DNA of 21,135 bases from Priapulus caudatus. Taxonomy: Eukaryota; Priapulida; Priapulimorpha; Priapulimorphida; Priapulidae. The stretch lies in contig NW_014577346.1 of NCBI RefSeq assembly GCF_000485595.1, forward strand, positions 18,365 to 39,499, given 5' to 3'. A model generated the notes under the pieces. The model saw only the letters and a list, made by a program, of their open reading frames with translations. It did not search any database and was not told the DNA's origin. Position numbers and translations under genes: made by a program. Positions 1 through 8,426 of the stretch are shown in pieces. Position 1 is the stretch's first letter; each line of letters starts with the position of its first letter.

Positions 1-208
1 CATGCTATAATGAAAAAGCTTGGAGAACCCTGCATTCCAAAGAGTGATACATGCATATAAACTATTAAATAAATTCCACAAATAGTAAGGATATGCCTTT
101 CAAAATGATGTCTGCTTATATTCCGATTATAATCGATAATTGATCGAAAGAGGCTTTCCGATTATCCGATTAATCGTTTATGAAAATTCAGTCCGATTCC
201 CAACACTA
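1..208. mobile_element. Right end of a hAT-type non-autonomous element (partial)
   Basis: About 117-208 matches, with divergence, the right end of the complete hAT element at 8761-9488: the same series of CGATTA/TAATCG words, then a T(A)TGAAA segment, then CCGATTCCCA-CACTA. The terminal CAACACTA at 201-208 corresponds to CATCACTA there. The left end lies outside the window or is lost, so no target duplication can be confirmed. The next bases (209-216, GTTGTAAT) would be the right-hand duplication. Related CGATTA words continue to about 255 and may be a second fragment. Confidence 0.5.
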
Positions 209-299
209 GTTGTAATCGGTTAAGCCAAACTGATCGACTAATCGATTATTAATCCGTTTGGTACGTTTCGAGTACTGTAGTTGGTAGACAAACAAGTAG

Positions 300-600
300 T
301 TTGATAGCAATGTACATCAAGACATACATGTACAGGCAATCTACATGTATGTAATAATCAAGACATTTACATAAACAATATTTATTAAACATATTTACTG
401 TTCATTAAACATATTTACATTGCTTATTTCGACAATTATTCATTTTCACACTGGCAGAAATGTAGAAACCTGTCGAGAAACACTTTGTCGAGTTATATCG
501 AATAAATACAAATGTGCATGTATGTTTTGCATGTGCATGTAGAACAATTTGTATAGTACAGTTACATGAATATTACAATATACATGTACATACATTTTTG
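300..600. other. AT-rich spacer with ACATGTA words
   Basis: No gene is seen. The stretch is AT-rich and repeatedly contains TACATGTA, GCATGTA and ATACATGTAC words, at 310-345 and 515-595. The word is common in molluscan DNA, which is why it bears weakly on the organism. It ends in a plausible splice acceptor (ATTTTCAG at 606-613) just before the exon at 621. Confidence 0.4.
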
Positions 601-620
601 TATTAATTTTCAGGTAGAAA

Positions 621-860
621 ATGGCTGTTTGGGCTAGGGCTGTCTGGCTGGAGGATGATAAGGAGATGGAGGATGTGTTGCCATCCTGTTGGATCAAAGG
701 AAAATGTGTATACTGGCCCAATGATGGAGTCACGAAGGCCAATGAATCCAGGATCATGGTGGACATGGCGAAGTATCTGAAGTACGCCCCGGAACGTCTG
801 GGTGGTGGGGGGTCAAAGAAAGAGATAGTACACAAACGAATTAATTGGAAGAAAACATAA
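621..860 (+). CDS. Lone exon: short tryptophan-rich N-terminal module of a transposon-type protein
   Basis: This 79-codon frame starts at an ATG in good context (GAAAATGG), seven bases after an acceptor-like ATTTTCAG (606-613), and ends at a TAA. The product opens with WARAVWLEDDKEMEDVLPS, followed by CWIKGKCVYWP. The order W-x-Asp/Glu-rich, VLPS-x-W, then a YWP motif resembles the small N-terminal module seen at the start of many uncharacterised transposase-like and BEN-type proteins of bivalves and cnidarians. That link is from memory. No downstream exon of the same protein can be placed, because a LINE ORF1 follows at 1087. It may be an orphaned first exon, a retrocopied fragment, or exon 1 of a gene continuing beyond the LINE. 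The only poly(A)-like word nearby is a weak AATTAAA after the stop. Confidence 0.45.
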   Translation: MAVWARAVWLEDDKEMEDVLPSCWIKGKCVYWPNDGVTKANESRIMVDMAKYLKYAPERLGGGGSKKEIVHKRINWKKT

Positions 861-988
861 TTTAAATAATTAAAGGAATTATGACTGAACAAATTGTCTT
901 TTTTTATTTGAAGCTGTCTGAATCCTGCAGTCTGACTTAAGCCAACGCCACTCCTAGCTGGCGATCGATAGAAATGGCCTACCTCTGA

Positions 989-1005
989 CTTCCGGTTATG
1001 GCGGC
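989..1005 (+). promoter_or_regulatory. ETS-like and YY1-like sites upstream of the LINE ORF1
   Basis: CTTCCGG (989-995, ETS-type) lies three bases before ATGGCGGC (998-1005, the core of a YY1 site). The pair is 82 bp upstream of the ORF1 start. YY1 sites near the 5' end are known in mammalian L1 promoters. Use of this one is inference. Confidence 0.3.
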
Positions 1006-1086
1006 TAAGTGAAAAGTCAGGTGTCGTATGGCTCTCGTACATCTTTACAAAAACCTGAATGAAAATTAACATTTGACTAGCATATT

Positions 1087-1899
1087 ATGCCAAAAAGGAA
1101 AACTAAGGACACCTCCGGAACGATTCATAAATATCTGACTCGTGCTAACAAAAGTGCAAGAGAGAACGAGGAGAATTTGGACCTTGAAACTCGAGACAAA
1201 ATTCTCGTGCAGGAAGAAAAAATGGCGACGAATGAGGCCTCAAACAGTGAGATAATGTCTTTGCTGAAAAGCCTAGATACGACAACAAAGAGTGGATTCA
1301 AAGACTTGGGGGACAAAGTAGAAAGACTAACCGAAAAGATTGACAACCTTGAGGTGGAAGTTGAAGCTGTAAAGTCGACGCAGGCGGACGACCTTGAGGA
1401 GATCGACAAACTGAGAGAAACCGCCGCGGAACTGAAAATGTCGCTCCTCCACACACAAGTATACTCTAGGAAATATCATCTCCTACTATACGGTGTTGAA
1501 GGATTCGAGACGTCACCTGCGGACACTATCGAGAAGGTACAACAATTCGTTAAAGATAGTCTTAAACTTGATAAGAAAATGGCAGAAAACATGGTCATTC
1601 GAAATGCTCATAGGCTGCAGCGACGCGACTCGGGCTCGACCCCCATTATAGCTTGTTTCCTGTACTGGACCGAAAGGGACACATTTTTACGCGCCGCTAG
1701 GAATCTGAAGGGTACTAGAATAAGTGTGCGGACCGACCTCCCTCCCGAGCTCAAAAAGAAAAGGGGAGAGCTAAGCCACATCGCATACGAGATTCGACCA
1801 CAACAACATCTGCAAATGCGAATCAGGGAAAGGGGCACCGATGTATTCCTGGAGGTCAGAGAGAATGCGGGCTCGACATGGATAAGAAGAGGTTCATGA
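1087..1899 (+). CDS. LINE (L1/Tx1-type) ORF1 RNA-binding protein
   Basis: This intact 270-residue frame starts at ATG 1087 and ends at TGA 1897-1899. It has the layout of L1-type ORF1 proteins (transposase_22 family), which trimerise and coat the element RNA. A basic N-terminus (PKRKTK) comes first. A heptad-rich coiled coil covers about residues 53-125. An RRM-like domain begins at about 128 with SRKYHLLLYGVEG and runs to about 205. A C-terminal domain follows (KGTRISVRTDLPPELKKKR, about 208-226). It is shorter than human ORF1p (338 residues). No endonuclease or reverse transcriptase frame follows in the next 1.8 kb, so this is ORF1 without ORF2: a truncated element or a retained single gene. 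The open frame over 270 codons is notable in a window where most other coding sequence is broken. Confidence 0.85.
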   Translation: MPKRKTKDTSGTIHKYLTRANKSARENEENLDLETRDKILVQEEKMATNEASNSEIMSLLKSLDTTTKSGFKDLGDKVERLTEKIDNLEVEVEAVKSTQADDLEEIDKLRETAAELKMSLLHTQVYSRKYHLLLYGVEGFETSPADTIEKVQQFVKDSLKLDKKMAENMVIRNAHRLQRRDSGSTPIIACFLYWTERDTFLRAARNLKGTRISVRTDLPPELKKKRGELSHIAYEIRPQQHLQMRIRERGTDVFLEVRENAGSTWIRRGS

Positions 1900-2310
1900 G
1901 AGATGTCGGACTAAAATAAAGGTATATAATCTGTGTATACGACGCGGAAATTGACCTATCTTGATATCAATATTTGTGTTATTTTGATTCTCCCTGTCGA
2001 TTGTGTATAAAAACGTTGCTATGCCTGTGTTTAAATATGCATACGATGATACGAGCACATGTGTGTTGACTATTGTCAATTTCAACCATAGCTGAGGGAC
2101 TGTCCCAAAACCTACGATGAACTTTGAGTGTTTATTTTGAGTACAATTATAATGAGCTATTCTGTCAATCTTTTAATTTATATTTATTTATCTAGGAATT
2201 ACTGTCTTTTACTACGTACTCATTCCACCAATTAAAATTAGCTCTACCCGAACATTGGCAAAGCGTATGGGCTACATATCCTGACAGCTCCTAAAATGAA
2301 GTGAAATCAA
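1900..2310. other. Non-coding AT-rich stretch after LINE ORF1
   Basis: No reading frame with recognisable protein features was found on either strand. In particular there is no endonuclease or reverse transcriptase motif, which would be expected directly downstream of a complete LINE ORF1. Confidence 0.5.
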
Positions 2311-2316
2311 TCTTAA

Positions 2317-2408
2317 CCAATCGCCAAACAGCTACTATTACCAATGATGTGTTGAACTCGACCAATCAGCGTCTCTGTAACATAACTCGTCGATGAACTA
2401 TATATACT
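2317..2408 (+). promoter_or_regulatory. CCAAT/TATA promoter-like cluster
   Basis: CCAAT boxes lie at 2317-2321, 2341-2345 and 2362-2366. The last is part of ACCAATCAGC, a near-ideal NF-Y site. A TATATATA core follows at about 2399-2406, some 35 bp from the last CCAAT. This spacing matches a TATA-type polymerase II promoter with a start near 2430. No convincing gene begins directly downstream; the nearest is gene A at 3694. The assignment rests on motifs only. Confidence 0.3.
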
Positions 2409-2429
2409 GTACAGCCAGCATGATGGATG

Positions 2430-3480
2430 TGAAATGGTGTTTGTTTTGTGTAATTCCCCCCCCCACCCTTTCACTTATTCACATTACACTCTCTGGATGG
2501 GATTAGAAACGTGTGGACCAAGGTATGTGCCCAGACCACGATGAACTGTATACCAGCACAAGATACATTTGAGAACGGCTGAGACTGTACAGTGTCACGT
2601 GTGTTTTGATGTGATGCCACTGAGTGTAGTGTTGTTCTGTAATGGTTGTATACTGAAACATGTCTCTTTGTACAAGCGTTCATTCAGGGTATTCATTTAT
2701 GCTTATACTCTGTGGTGTAACAATATATATTGATAAATATCTAACACTACAATCATGTGCAAACGATCATTTTCTCCCTTATTTTCGGGAGCCAACACCC
2801 TGCTACGACACTATCTAGACAACAGTCAAAGGAAGTAATGTTTATGTTTTTATATGCGATATGCTTGTTTTGTTTCTACGATAGAGGCTACAGGAGTGTG
2901 CCCTTTGTCACTGGAAGTAAACCTGCATATGTGTATGCGTCTGTCTGTCCTGTTAGTGTACTGTATGTCTGTCAATGTCTGTCCTGTGTGTGTTTGTCAT
3001 GTACATGTATGTCTGGTTTATGTTACTTGTATATCTAGATCCCATTGACACAAATGAATACCATACCTAGGCCTAAAAAAAGATGTTTCCGAGAACCCGA
3101 CCCTACCTAGCAAATAGGGGCCGACCCTTTTTTTTCTCCATTTTCAAAAAAAATAAAAATAATTTAGGAAAAAAATCAAAAACATCTGATATGTCAATAT
3201 GTGATATTATGTCAATAAAAAAAAATTTAAAAAAACAAGCAAACATTTTCAGTTCAATAGATGCAATGTATATCGACAAATTTTGACCCAACAATCACAA
3301 CCCAGTTGTCTACGCAGCTCGAACAGCGTCGATCTCTTATCGGCGGTATTGTTGATGTTCCTGTTCACTGCAGTACAGGTGAAACTCGATTTATGCAAGC
3401 GGCAGGACCACTGACATTCTGTATACAATGTCATAGAAACAACGTTGTCCAGTATATACTACTGGTAGTGAAACGCTGGT
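2430..3480. other. Non-coding region with simple-sequence tracts
   Basis: No supported gene. It holds a run of ten C around 2457-2466, a TGTCTGTC/TGTATGTC-rich patch at about 2935-3035, and A-rich sequence at 3135-3245. A short segment at 3064-3125 with repeated CGACCCT words looks like a dispersed repeat. The short frames here are low in complexity and lack conserved motifs. Confidence 0.4.
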
Positions 3481-3662
3481 AGTAATACGTCCGAAAAATT
3501 GCACACATCGATCGGCGCGTATACGTCGAGTTGGGCTAGTCCAATTGCAACATCTCGGCCGACTCCGTACCCACGTCAGTGGAGCGCATTGCGGAATGGG
3601 CCGAAATGTTTTGAATGAGGCCAGTCTTCTTCTATTAACTAATCACTACCTCAGATGCACAT

Positions 3663-3668
3663 CACGTG
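3663..3668. promoter_or_regulatory. E-box upstream of gene A
   Basis: A perfect CACGTG palindrome lies 26 bp before the first ATG of gene A, in a GC-richer stretch (3480-3690) that contrasts with the AT-rich flank. It is a possible proximal promoter element. No TATA box is visible. Confidence 0.2.
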
Positions 3669-3693
3669 AGGGGAGAGCGTCTTGGTGACTCGG

Positions 3694-4136
3694 ATGCGAC
3701 TGGCAGTCTGCATGATGGCGACAGCTCACGTCGTCTGCATCTTAAAAGCTAATTGTGCCAGGCACAACGTGCTGGCAAACAGACATTTCGCTGCTTTGTC
3801 TGTTGAGACTTTTGAACAGATAAAGCAAGATTATGCGTGCACACCCACGGCAGAATGCCATATCGAGATGGCAGCCACTGAAAACGGGCCGTCGACAAAG
3901 TTGGAAGACAAATCGAAAATGTATTGCTCGCCTGTTGTCGTTGTTGTGAGTGCATTTGAATACCGATTTCTCAAAGTTTCATGCATTCCGGATGCCGATG
4001 ACGACAGATCTTGTAGGGATGACAGAGAGTTAGATCCAAAGTCCTGCCTTACTCCCACTGTCAATGTGTTCGATGTTCTTAAGAAGGCCTCCGGTAGCAA
4101 ATCTACCAAAACCCTCCCCCCAGCGAAAACGACAAG
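3694..4136 (+). CDS. Gene A exon 1
   Basis: The frame is open from ATG 3694 (MRLAVCMMATAHVV) to a donor AAG|GTAGGT at 4136/4137, ending in phase 2. The product contains several Cys and His residues in its first 55 positions, an acidic middle (CIPDADDDRSCRDDRELDP) and a Ser/Lys-rich end. The NVFDVLKKAS motif near the end matches the start of the conserved part in recalled relatives. Earlier exons could exist, as the ATG context is ordinary. The phase-2 end fits exon 2 exactly (AG + T gives Ser). Confidence 0.5.
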
Positions 4137-4149
4137 GTAGGTGCAAATG

Positions 4150-4222
4150 TTTTACGTTCACAATCATCAGTTTTCGAGTATTAACAAATAAATACAAAAT
4201 TCAAACAACAATACTGTGTGTG

Positions 4223-4254
<32 letters not shown>

Positions 4255-4348
4255 TCTCGGAGAATAATGTAACCAATTTTCGTAAATCACCAATTTTCGA
4301 GTATTTATAACAAATATAAAAATAAAATAAAACAACAATGTGTGTGTG

Positions 4349-4380
<32 letters not shown>

Positions 4381-4392
4381 TGTTGTTGTTGT
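4150..4392. repeat. Tandem duplication with two TG/CG microsatellites in gene A intron 1
   Basis: About 120 bp is present twice. Each unit has ATTTTCGAGTATT (TTTTCGAGTATT in the first), an A-rich stretch ending AACAACAAT, then TGTGTG running into (TGCG)n. The repeat tracts are at about 4215-4255 and 4339-4383. The units differ in the A-rich part. Alternating purine-pyrimidine TGCG tracts of this length are prone to Z-DNA and slippage. Confidence 0.8.
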
Positions 4393-4581
4393 CAGACTGG
4401 TGGTATCTGTTTTGGATGCATGTGTACAATTTTATTACTATTAAAATTTTAATATACAGAGTAGTGTACTGTACAAGTATTGAAATTTAACCTGTCTGCC
4501 CCATCCCTGAAAAGGGTGGGGTGTGATGCACATTTATATAAAGAAATTCAGTCTTATACAATATATACTTTTGTGTCGCAG

Positions 4582-4695
4582 TTCGGGGTTGAAAGATGGA
4601 TTGTCCCGGAAGGACGAGATGTACAATGCTGTGATAGAATATCTCGGACGTGAGAAACAGACCTACCATGCACAAACTGAAAATATATTATTCAG
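4582..4695 (+). CDS. Gene A exon 2
   Basis: This 114-nt exon lies between acceptor TTTTGTGTCGCAG (ending 4581) and donor CAG|GTGAGT (4695/4696). Read in the phase inherited from exon 1 it gives SSGLKDGLSRKDEMYNAVI and then an EYLGREKQTYHAQTENILF stretch with no stop. It is too short to stand out as an open frame and is supported by the matching splice phases. Confidence 0.55.
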
Positions 4696-5345
4696 GTGAG
4701 TCTTTTTTGTTTGTGAAATATTAAAATCTTTGGTTCTTGAAAATTGTTTTGAACAAGGGACTGTATGACTATTGTTTTTTTTTTACTTTATATTTCAATA
4801 CATGTACAGGTACATGTACATTTATAATTTTTATTAATCATTTGTATACTCTGACATGGTTTGACTTTCTGCCTTTATTCCCCTCAATTTAGTATTTATT
4901 AATAATATGCGTACAGTTTTTAAGCACAATTTTAAAGCGATACTAGCTGTGAGTTTTATCAGTTTACTTTTCAAGCTAAAAACTATATAAATCAAAACAC
5001 TTATTTAATAGACTCTAAAGTGAAGATTTAAAACAGTGTAGGGCAGAGTACTGATTTATTCCAATTAATATCCTTACAATTATCGATTTAGTGCTGGACA
5101 ATGGACGTAGAACTTTCAGTATTGAATGTGTAAACAGAGTCTCCCATACACCATTAGAGCAATTACCAGATATAAATAAAAGTGGGTTAAATAATAAATT
5201 GTAAATGAAACATGAGCTTCAAATCTGCATTTTAGACTATAATAGATGTGTTATAGTCGTGTTGTGTTGTATTAAATATAATAGTAGAAATGAGCCAGTT
5301 GCAGCTAGTTTCGCTTTAAATAAAATGTTTCTATTAAAATTGCAG
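4696..5345 (+). other. Gene A intron 2
   Basis: AT-rich intron of 650 bp between GTGAGT and an acceptor ending AAATTGCAG. No further exon is evident inside it. It ends at exon 3 with a one-base phase mismatch, so a very small missing exon, a one-base loss or a sequencing error is possible. Confidence 0.4.
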
Positions 5346-7436
5346 ACACTGACGAATGCCTTGTGGTACAGTCTAACAAATCAGCCCCAAGTGATACACG
5401 ACGCCAGTCTGAAACAGCCCTCGGTCATCCTATTTTCGACGAGTTCCAGGGATTTTATAACTTTCGTCGGGAAAAATTGAAATCTCAACCTTTGGATGAG
5501 GTGCAGCTGAATAGTCATGCGAATGCACTGTATAGCTTGTGTACAAGGTCAAGCCTGAGCACAACACATTGCGGACACTTAGTCAAGCAGTGAAGTCACT
5601 AGCTGACTGTATGTCGTCATACAGTACACACCTGGCCAAAAAAAACAAGGGAACAGCATCCAACCAGACACAGGCCAAACCAGTCAGATAGGTATCTGAA
5701 AATACAACAGTACAGAATGTCACCAAATCGGTCCATGCTATCCGAGAGGAGTATCAGCAACTTGACAACGATCTTCGTGCAGCAAAACTGTTGGAACCTG
5801 TATTTTTTGATGAGTCTCATCATGTTGAGAAGCCATTTGAAAATTCCATGCAACGGTTTCAATTTATAAACAACGCCCAGTTCTCTGTACCTGTTGACAT
5901 CTACAAATACTGTCCAGGGGGGAGTATATACACCATTCACTGCTTTGTGAATGTATCTGAAACCAGATCCAAGATACAGATGTTAACTGATGCAGCATTA
6001 ACCATGGCTAAAATCAAATCCAGTCTTCCGGAATATCACACCAGGTTCATGAAAAGGGAGTTCAAGATGAAGCTGAAAAATGTAGCTTCTGTGAAACCTG
6101 CTGTAGCAGATTTGATTTATAAAGAGCTCAGTCTGGATCGGTCAGTCTCATCACACCCAGACACCGTCAAACGCATGCAACTGATATTCCTGGGTGAGAC
6201 TGGTCTCCTATTAGATTTGCGAAGTCTGAACCCAGGTCGCCCAACAGGAACATTTGATGAATTTTTCGACAAACTTGGTGACGTCATAGAAGAGTTCACT
6301 GCTGCCGATGACAGACGGCACAATGTTGCACACTTGTCACAGTGGTTGTCCCTGAAAGACATGATTCAACAGGCAACCGAACGCTGCGAGAAGGATGCAG
6401 CAATACCGTCTGCAGATCTCGTCCGTCTTCAATTCACCCCAAGAAACCCAATCTACATTCGGCACTTAATTTCACATCCAAATTAGCTGTACAGTATAAG
6501 ATCCAAAGAAGACAGCTACGCGTTTATCACCTGGATGCACATTTCTGTGCAGCCCTCTTGAAGTCCATAAAGCACTATTCTGTTACAATGAAGTCGGCTG
6601 AATGCATGATGTATTGCTGCGACGACAAAGCAAAGATTCAAATTGGTGAGCTTGGTGTGAGTGTGTCTACAGGGGTACGAGGCAAGAAGAGTCTGGCCCC
6701 TGTTGACACCACATTAGTGGCTGCAGATCATGATCTTCACCAGAAAGCTTGCCTCACACCATCAGTGTACCTCAAGTGCAGTATTCCAGACGACCCAGAT
6801 AAATCATTCTATCGTGGCACTGTGGCACTCACTGTAAACGATTCAATTTTCCAGTCCTCGAATCCCTTTCGACATGGGTTATGTCTAGTGAAACAGGTTC
6901 AGATGTCAGCGGTAACGGCAAAGGTTCTGGTGAAGTTCAGTGATGGGGGTACAGATCACAGAAACACGTTGGAAGCCATAAAATGAGCATCCATCTGCTT
7001 GTTCAAAGAACTGGACCTTGACCTGTACATAGGGGCTAGATGTGCCCCTGGGCAGAGTTGGATAAACCCTGCTGAAAGGATGATGTGTCTAAATATTGGC
7101 CTACAGAACTGCTCATTGGAACGCAAGGCTGGCTCAGAAGATTTTGAAAAGTCTCTGAAGAGAAGGAACTCCATGGATGACATCCGAAAGTATGGTGCAG
7201 ATCATCCTCGCAGAGTTGAAAGAAAGCTGAAACAATATGAAAAAAAATGAACAGTCTCTCCGTACAGCTCAACGATCAACAAAGTGACAACATGAGTTGT
7301 GCTGTTCAGTTTTTTACGAAAAGCAAACAAGGACAGAAAGCTTTTAAACAGTTCATGGCCGATTCAGAACAAGAAGCTGGCAAAGAAGTAGGCGAGGCCA
7401 GGAAAGCTGCATAGGCAAAAGATCAAGCTAGAAATA
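5346..7436 (+). CDS. Gene A exon 3: catalytic region, broken into several frames
   Basis: The segments read in order as one protein. TLTNALWYSLTNQ (frame of 5346) is followed by DEFQGFYNFRREKLKSQPL (frame of 5363). The frame of 5791 then carries HNTLRTLSQAVKSLADC across the TAG at 5689, and continues through VFFDESHHVEKPFE and FTPRNP. The next frame (6450-6983) carries SALNFTSKLAVQYKIQRRQL and the first two catalytic Asp. The last main segment (6987-7247) has ASICLFKELDLDLYIGARC and INPAER. After the eight-A run the frame of 7247 gives a Lys/Glu-rich tail (AVQFFTKSKQGQKAFKQF) up to a donor ATA|GTAAGC at 7436/7437. The remaining conservation of motifs on both sides of each break argues that the breaks are recent or artefactual. 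Confidence 0.55.
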
Positions 7437-7633
7437 GTAAGCATCTCTGCAAACAAATAACAGAAATCAATTTTGTATACTACCACAGATCAAGGAGTTT
7501 TTTGCTATATTCGTGATGTTTGCTATTCTTTTATAGTATTCAAATGAACTTTAGTAACAAGTCGCAATGTTATTCCCATCTGGTATATTGTTTTATTTAT
7601 TACGTTTACACTCTAACGTTATATGATAATAGG

Positions 7634-7679
7634 ATCAGGAGTATATAATAGAGATAGATCTCTATTATCCACTCCTGAT
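7634..7679. repeat. Short hairpin element, ATCAGGAGT-ended
   Basis: A 46-bp near-perfect palindrome: ATCAGGAGTATATAATAGAG on the left and its partner ending CCACTCCTGAT on the right, with about 21 of 23 positions paired. It lies in the spacer or intron between genes A and B. Its right half is nearly repeated at 13075-13096. Confidence 0.75.
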
Positions 7680-7745
7680 GGGATGGTACGAGATTCGCAG
7701 TCCTCCCTCTTACACTCCATGATAATTAGATTCAAAATTTTTCAG

Positions 7746-8426
7746 CATTGGCTATTTTCTCAAGGAGCCCGACTGCCTACCAGGCGTTGATGACGTTGCA
7801 AATACTTCAACTACCGTGTATCAGAAGTCTGCAACGAAAAATAGAAGATGCCCTTGAAGATAGTGGCTTATCAGAGACAAATCTGAAAGCTGCTGCTGAC
7901 TACTACAAAAAGTTCAAGCAAGAGAAGGTTTCAGCAGGCTTACCAGAACCCAAGGGTGAAGGTGTACTTATTCTGGATGAAGTGAGGGTTGTAGGAAAAG
8001 TCATGTGGAACAGTAAAAACATGCAGATGTATGGTGTGGCCCTGACACACGATGTTCACTTCACTACATGATATTTATTACACACAGGAATCCAGGAAGC
8101 GAGTGGCACCCGCTCAGTCTGTTCTGCAATTCTCTGGCGAGATCTGACATCCTCCTATGACGTCATCGGCCCATACTTTGCAACAAAAACATCTTTGGAA
8201 CACAAATTTTTAATTTCCTGCATAACAGAAACCATGAGACTTTTAGAAGCTCATGATTTTCATACAGTGTCTATAGCGTGTGATGGTTCTGCTGCCAACC
8301 CTACAACGGTGAAATTGTGGACGACAGGCCGACGAAGACTCTACCAGCGAGGAGACATTGAGCCATGATTTACCAATCCATTTAACCCTACCTATAGTGC
8401 ATTTCGTCATTTGTCCGTCACACCCG
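7746..8426 (+). CDS. Gene B exon with the first two catalytic acidic residues
   Basis: Acceptor ATTTTTCAG ends at 7745 and donor CCG|GTAAAC is at 8426/8427. The first frame runs to 8071. The next segment (8061-8130, SLHDIYYTQESRKR) is in another frame, and 8132-8365 returns to the first frame with LWRDLTSSYDVIGPYF and ITETMRLLEAHDF. The end (8409-8426, ICPSHP) is in a third position. The exon begins with two bases of a split codon, so the preceding exon must end in phase 1. The donor of gene A exon 3 does so when read in the frame of 7247. Confidence 0.55.

Larger units (their letters stand above)
3694..7436 (+). pseudogene. Gene A: multi-exon DDE transposase-like gene, degraded
   Basis: Three exons can be placed (3694-4136, 4582-4695, 5346-7436) with GT/AG borders. 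The encoded protein resembles a large uncharacterised family found in bivalves and corals; I recognise it from memory and know no named function. Three acidic residues in conserved-looking settings suggest a DDE catalytic core. The first Asp is in CCDDKAKI (6621), the second in FSDGGTDHR (6942), and the Glu in INPAER (7074). Spacings are about 107 and 44 residues. Visible breaks are a one-base phase mismatch at the exon 2/3 join, frame changes at about 5385-5440, 5530-5560 and 6445-6460, a TAG at 5689-5691, a TGA at 6984-6986, a frame change in an eight-A run at 7240-7247, and a TAG at 7412-7414. The TGA at 6984 sits where I expect a Cys codon from recalled relatives. It may be a true pseudogene, or partly a victim of sequencing indels. 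Confidence 0.6.

Noticed and set aside
446-1072. 208-codon open frame on the minus strand
   Set aside because: It lies over the 621-860 exon and AT-rich flank, has no conserved motif, and is best explained as the complement of that exon.
1125-1454. Ser-rich minus-strand frame over the LINE ORF1
   Set aside because: It is the antisense shadow of the coiled-coil part of ORF1.
2420-2551. Short 43-codon frame after the TATA-like box
   Set aside because: Its ATG would lie upstream of the expected transcription start, it crosses a C run, and the product has no recognisable feature.
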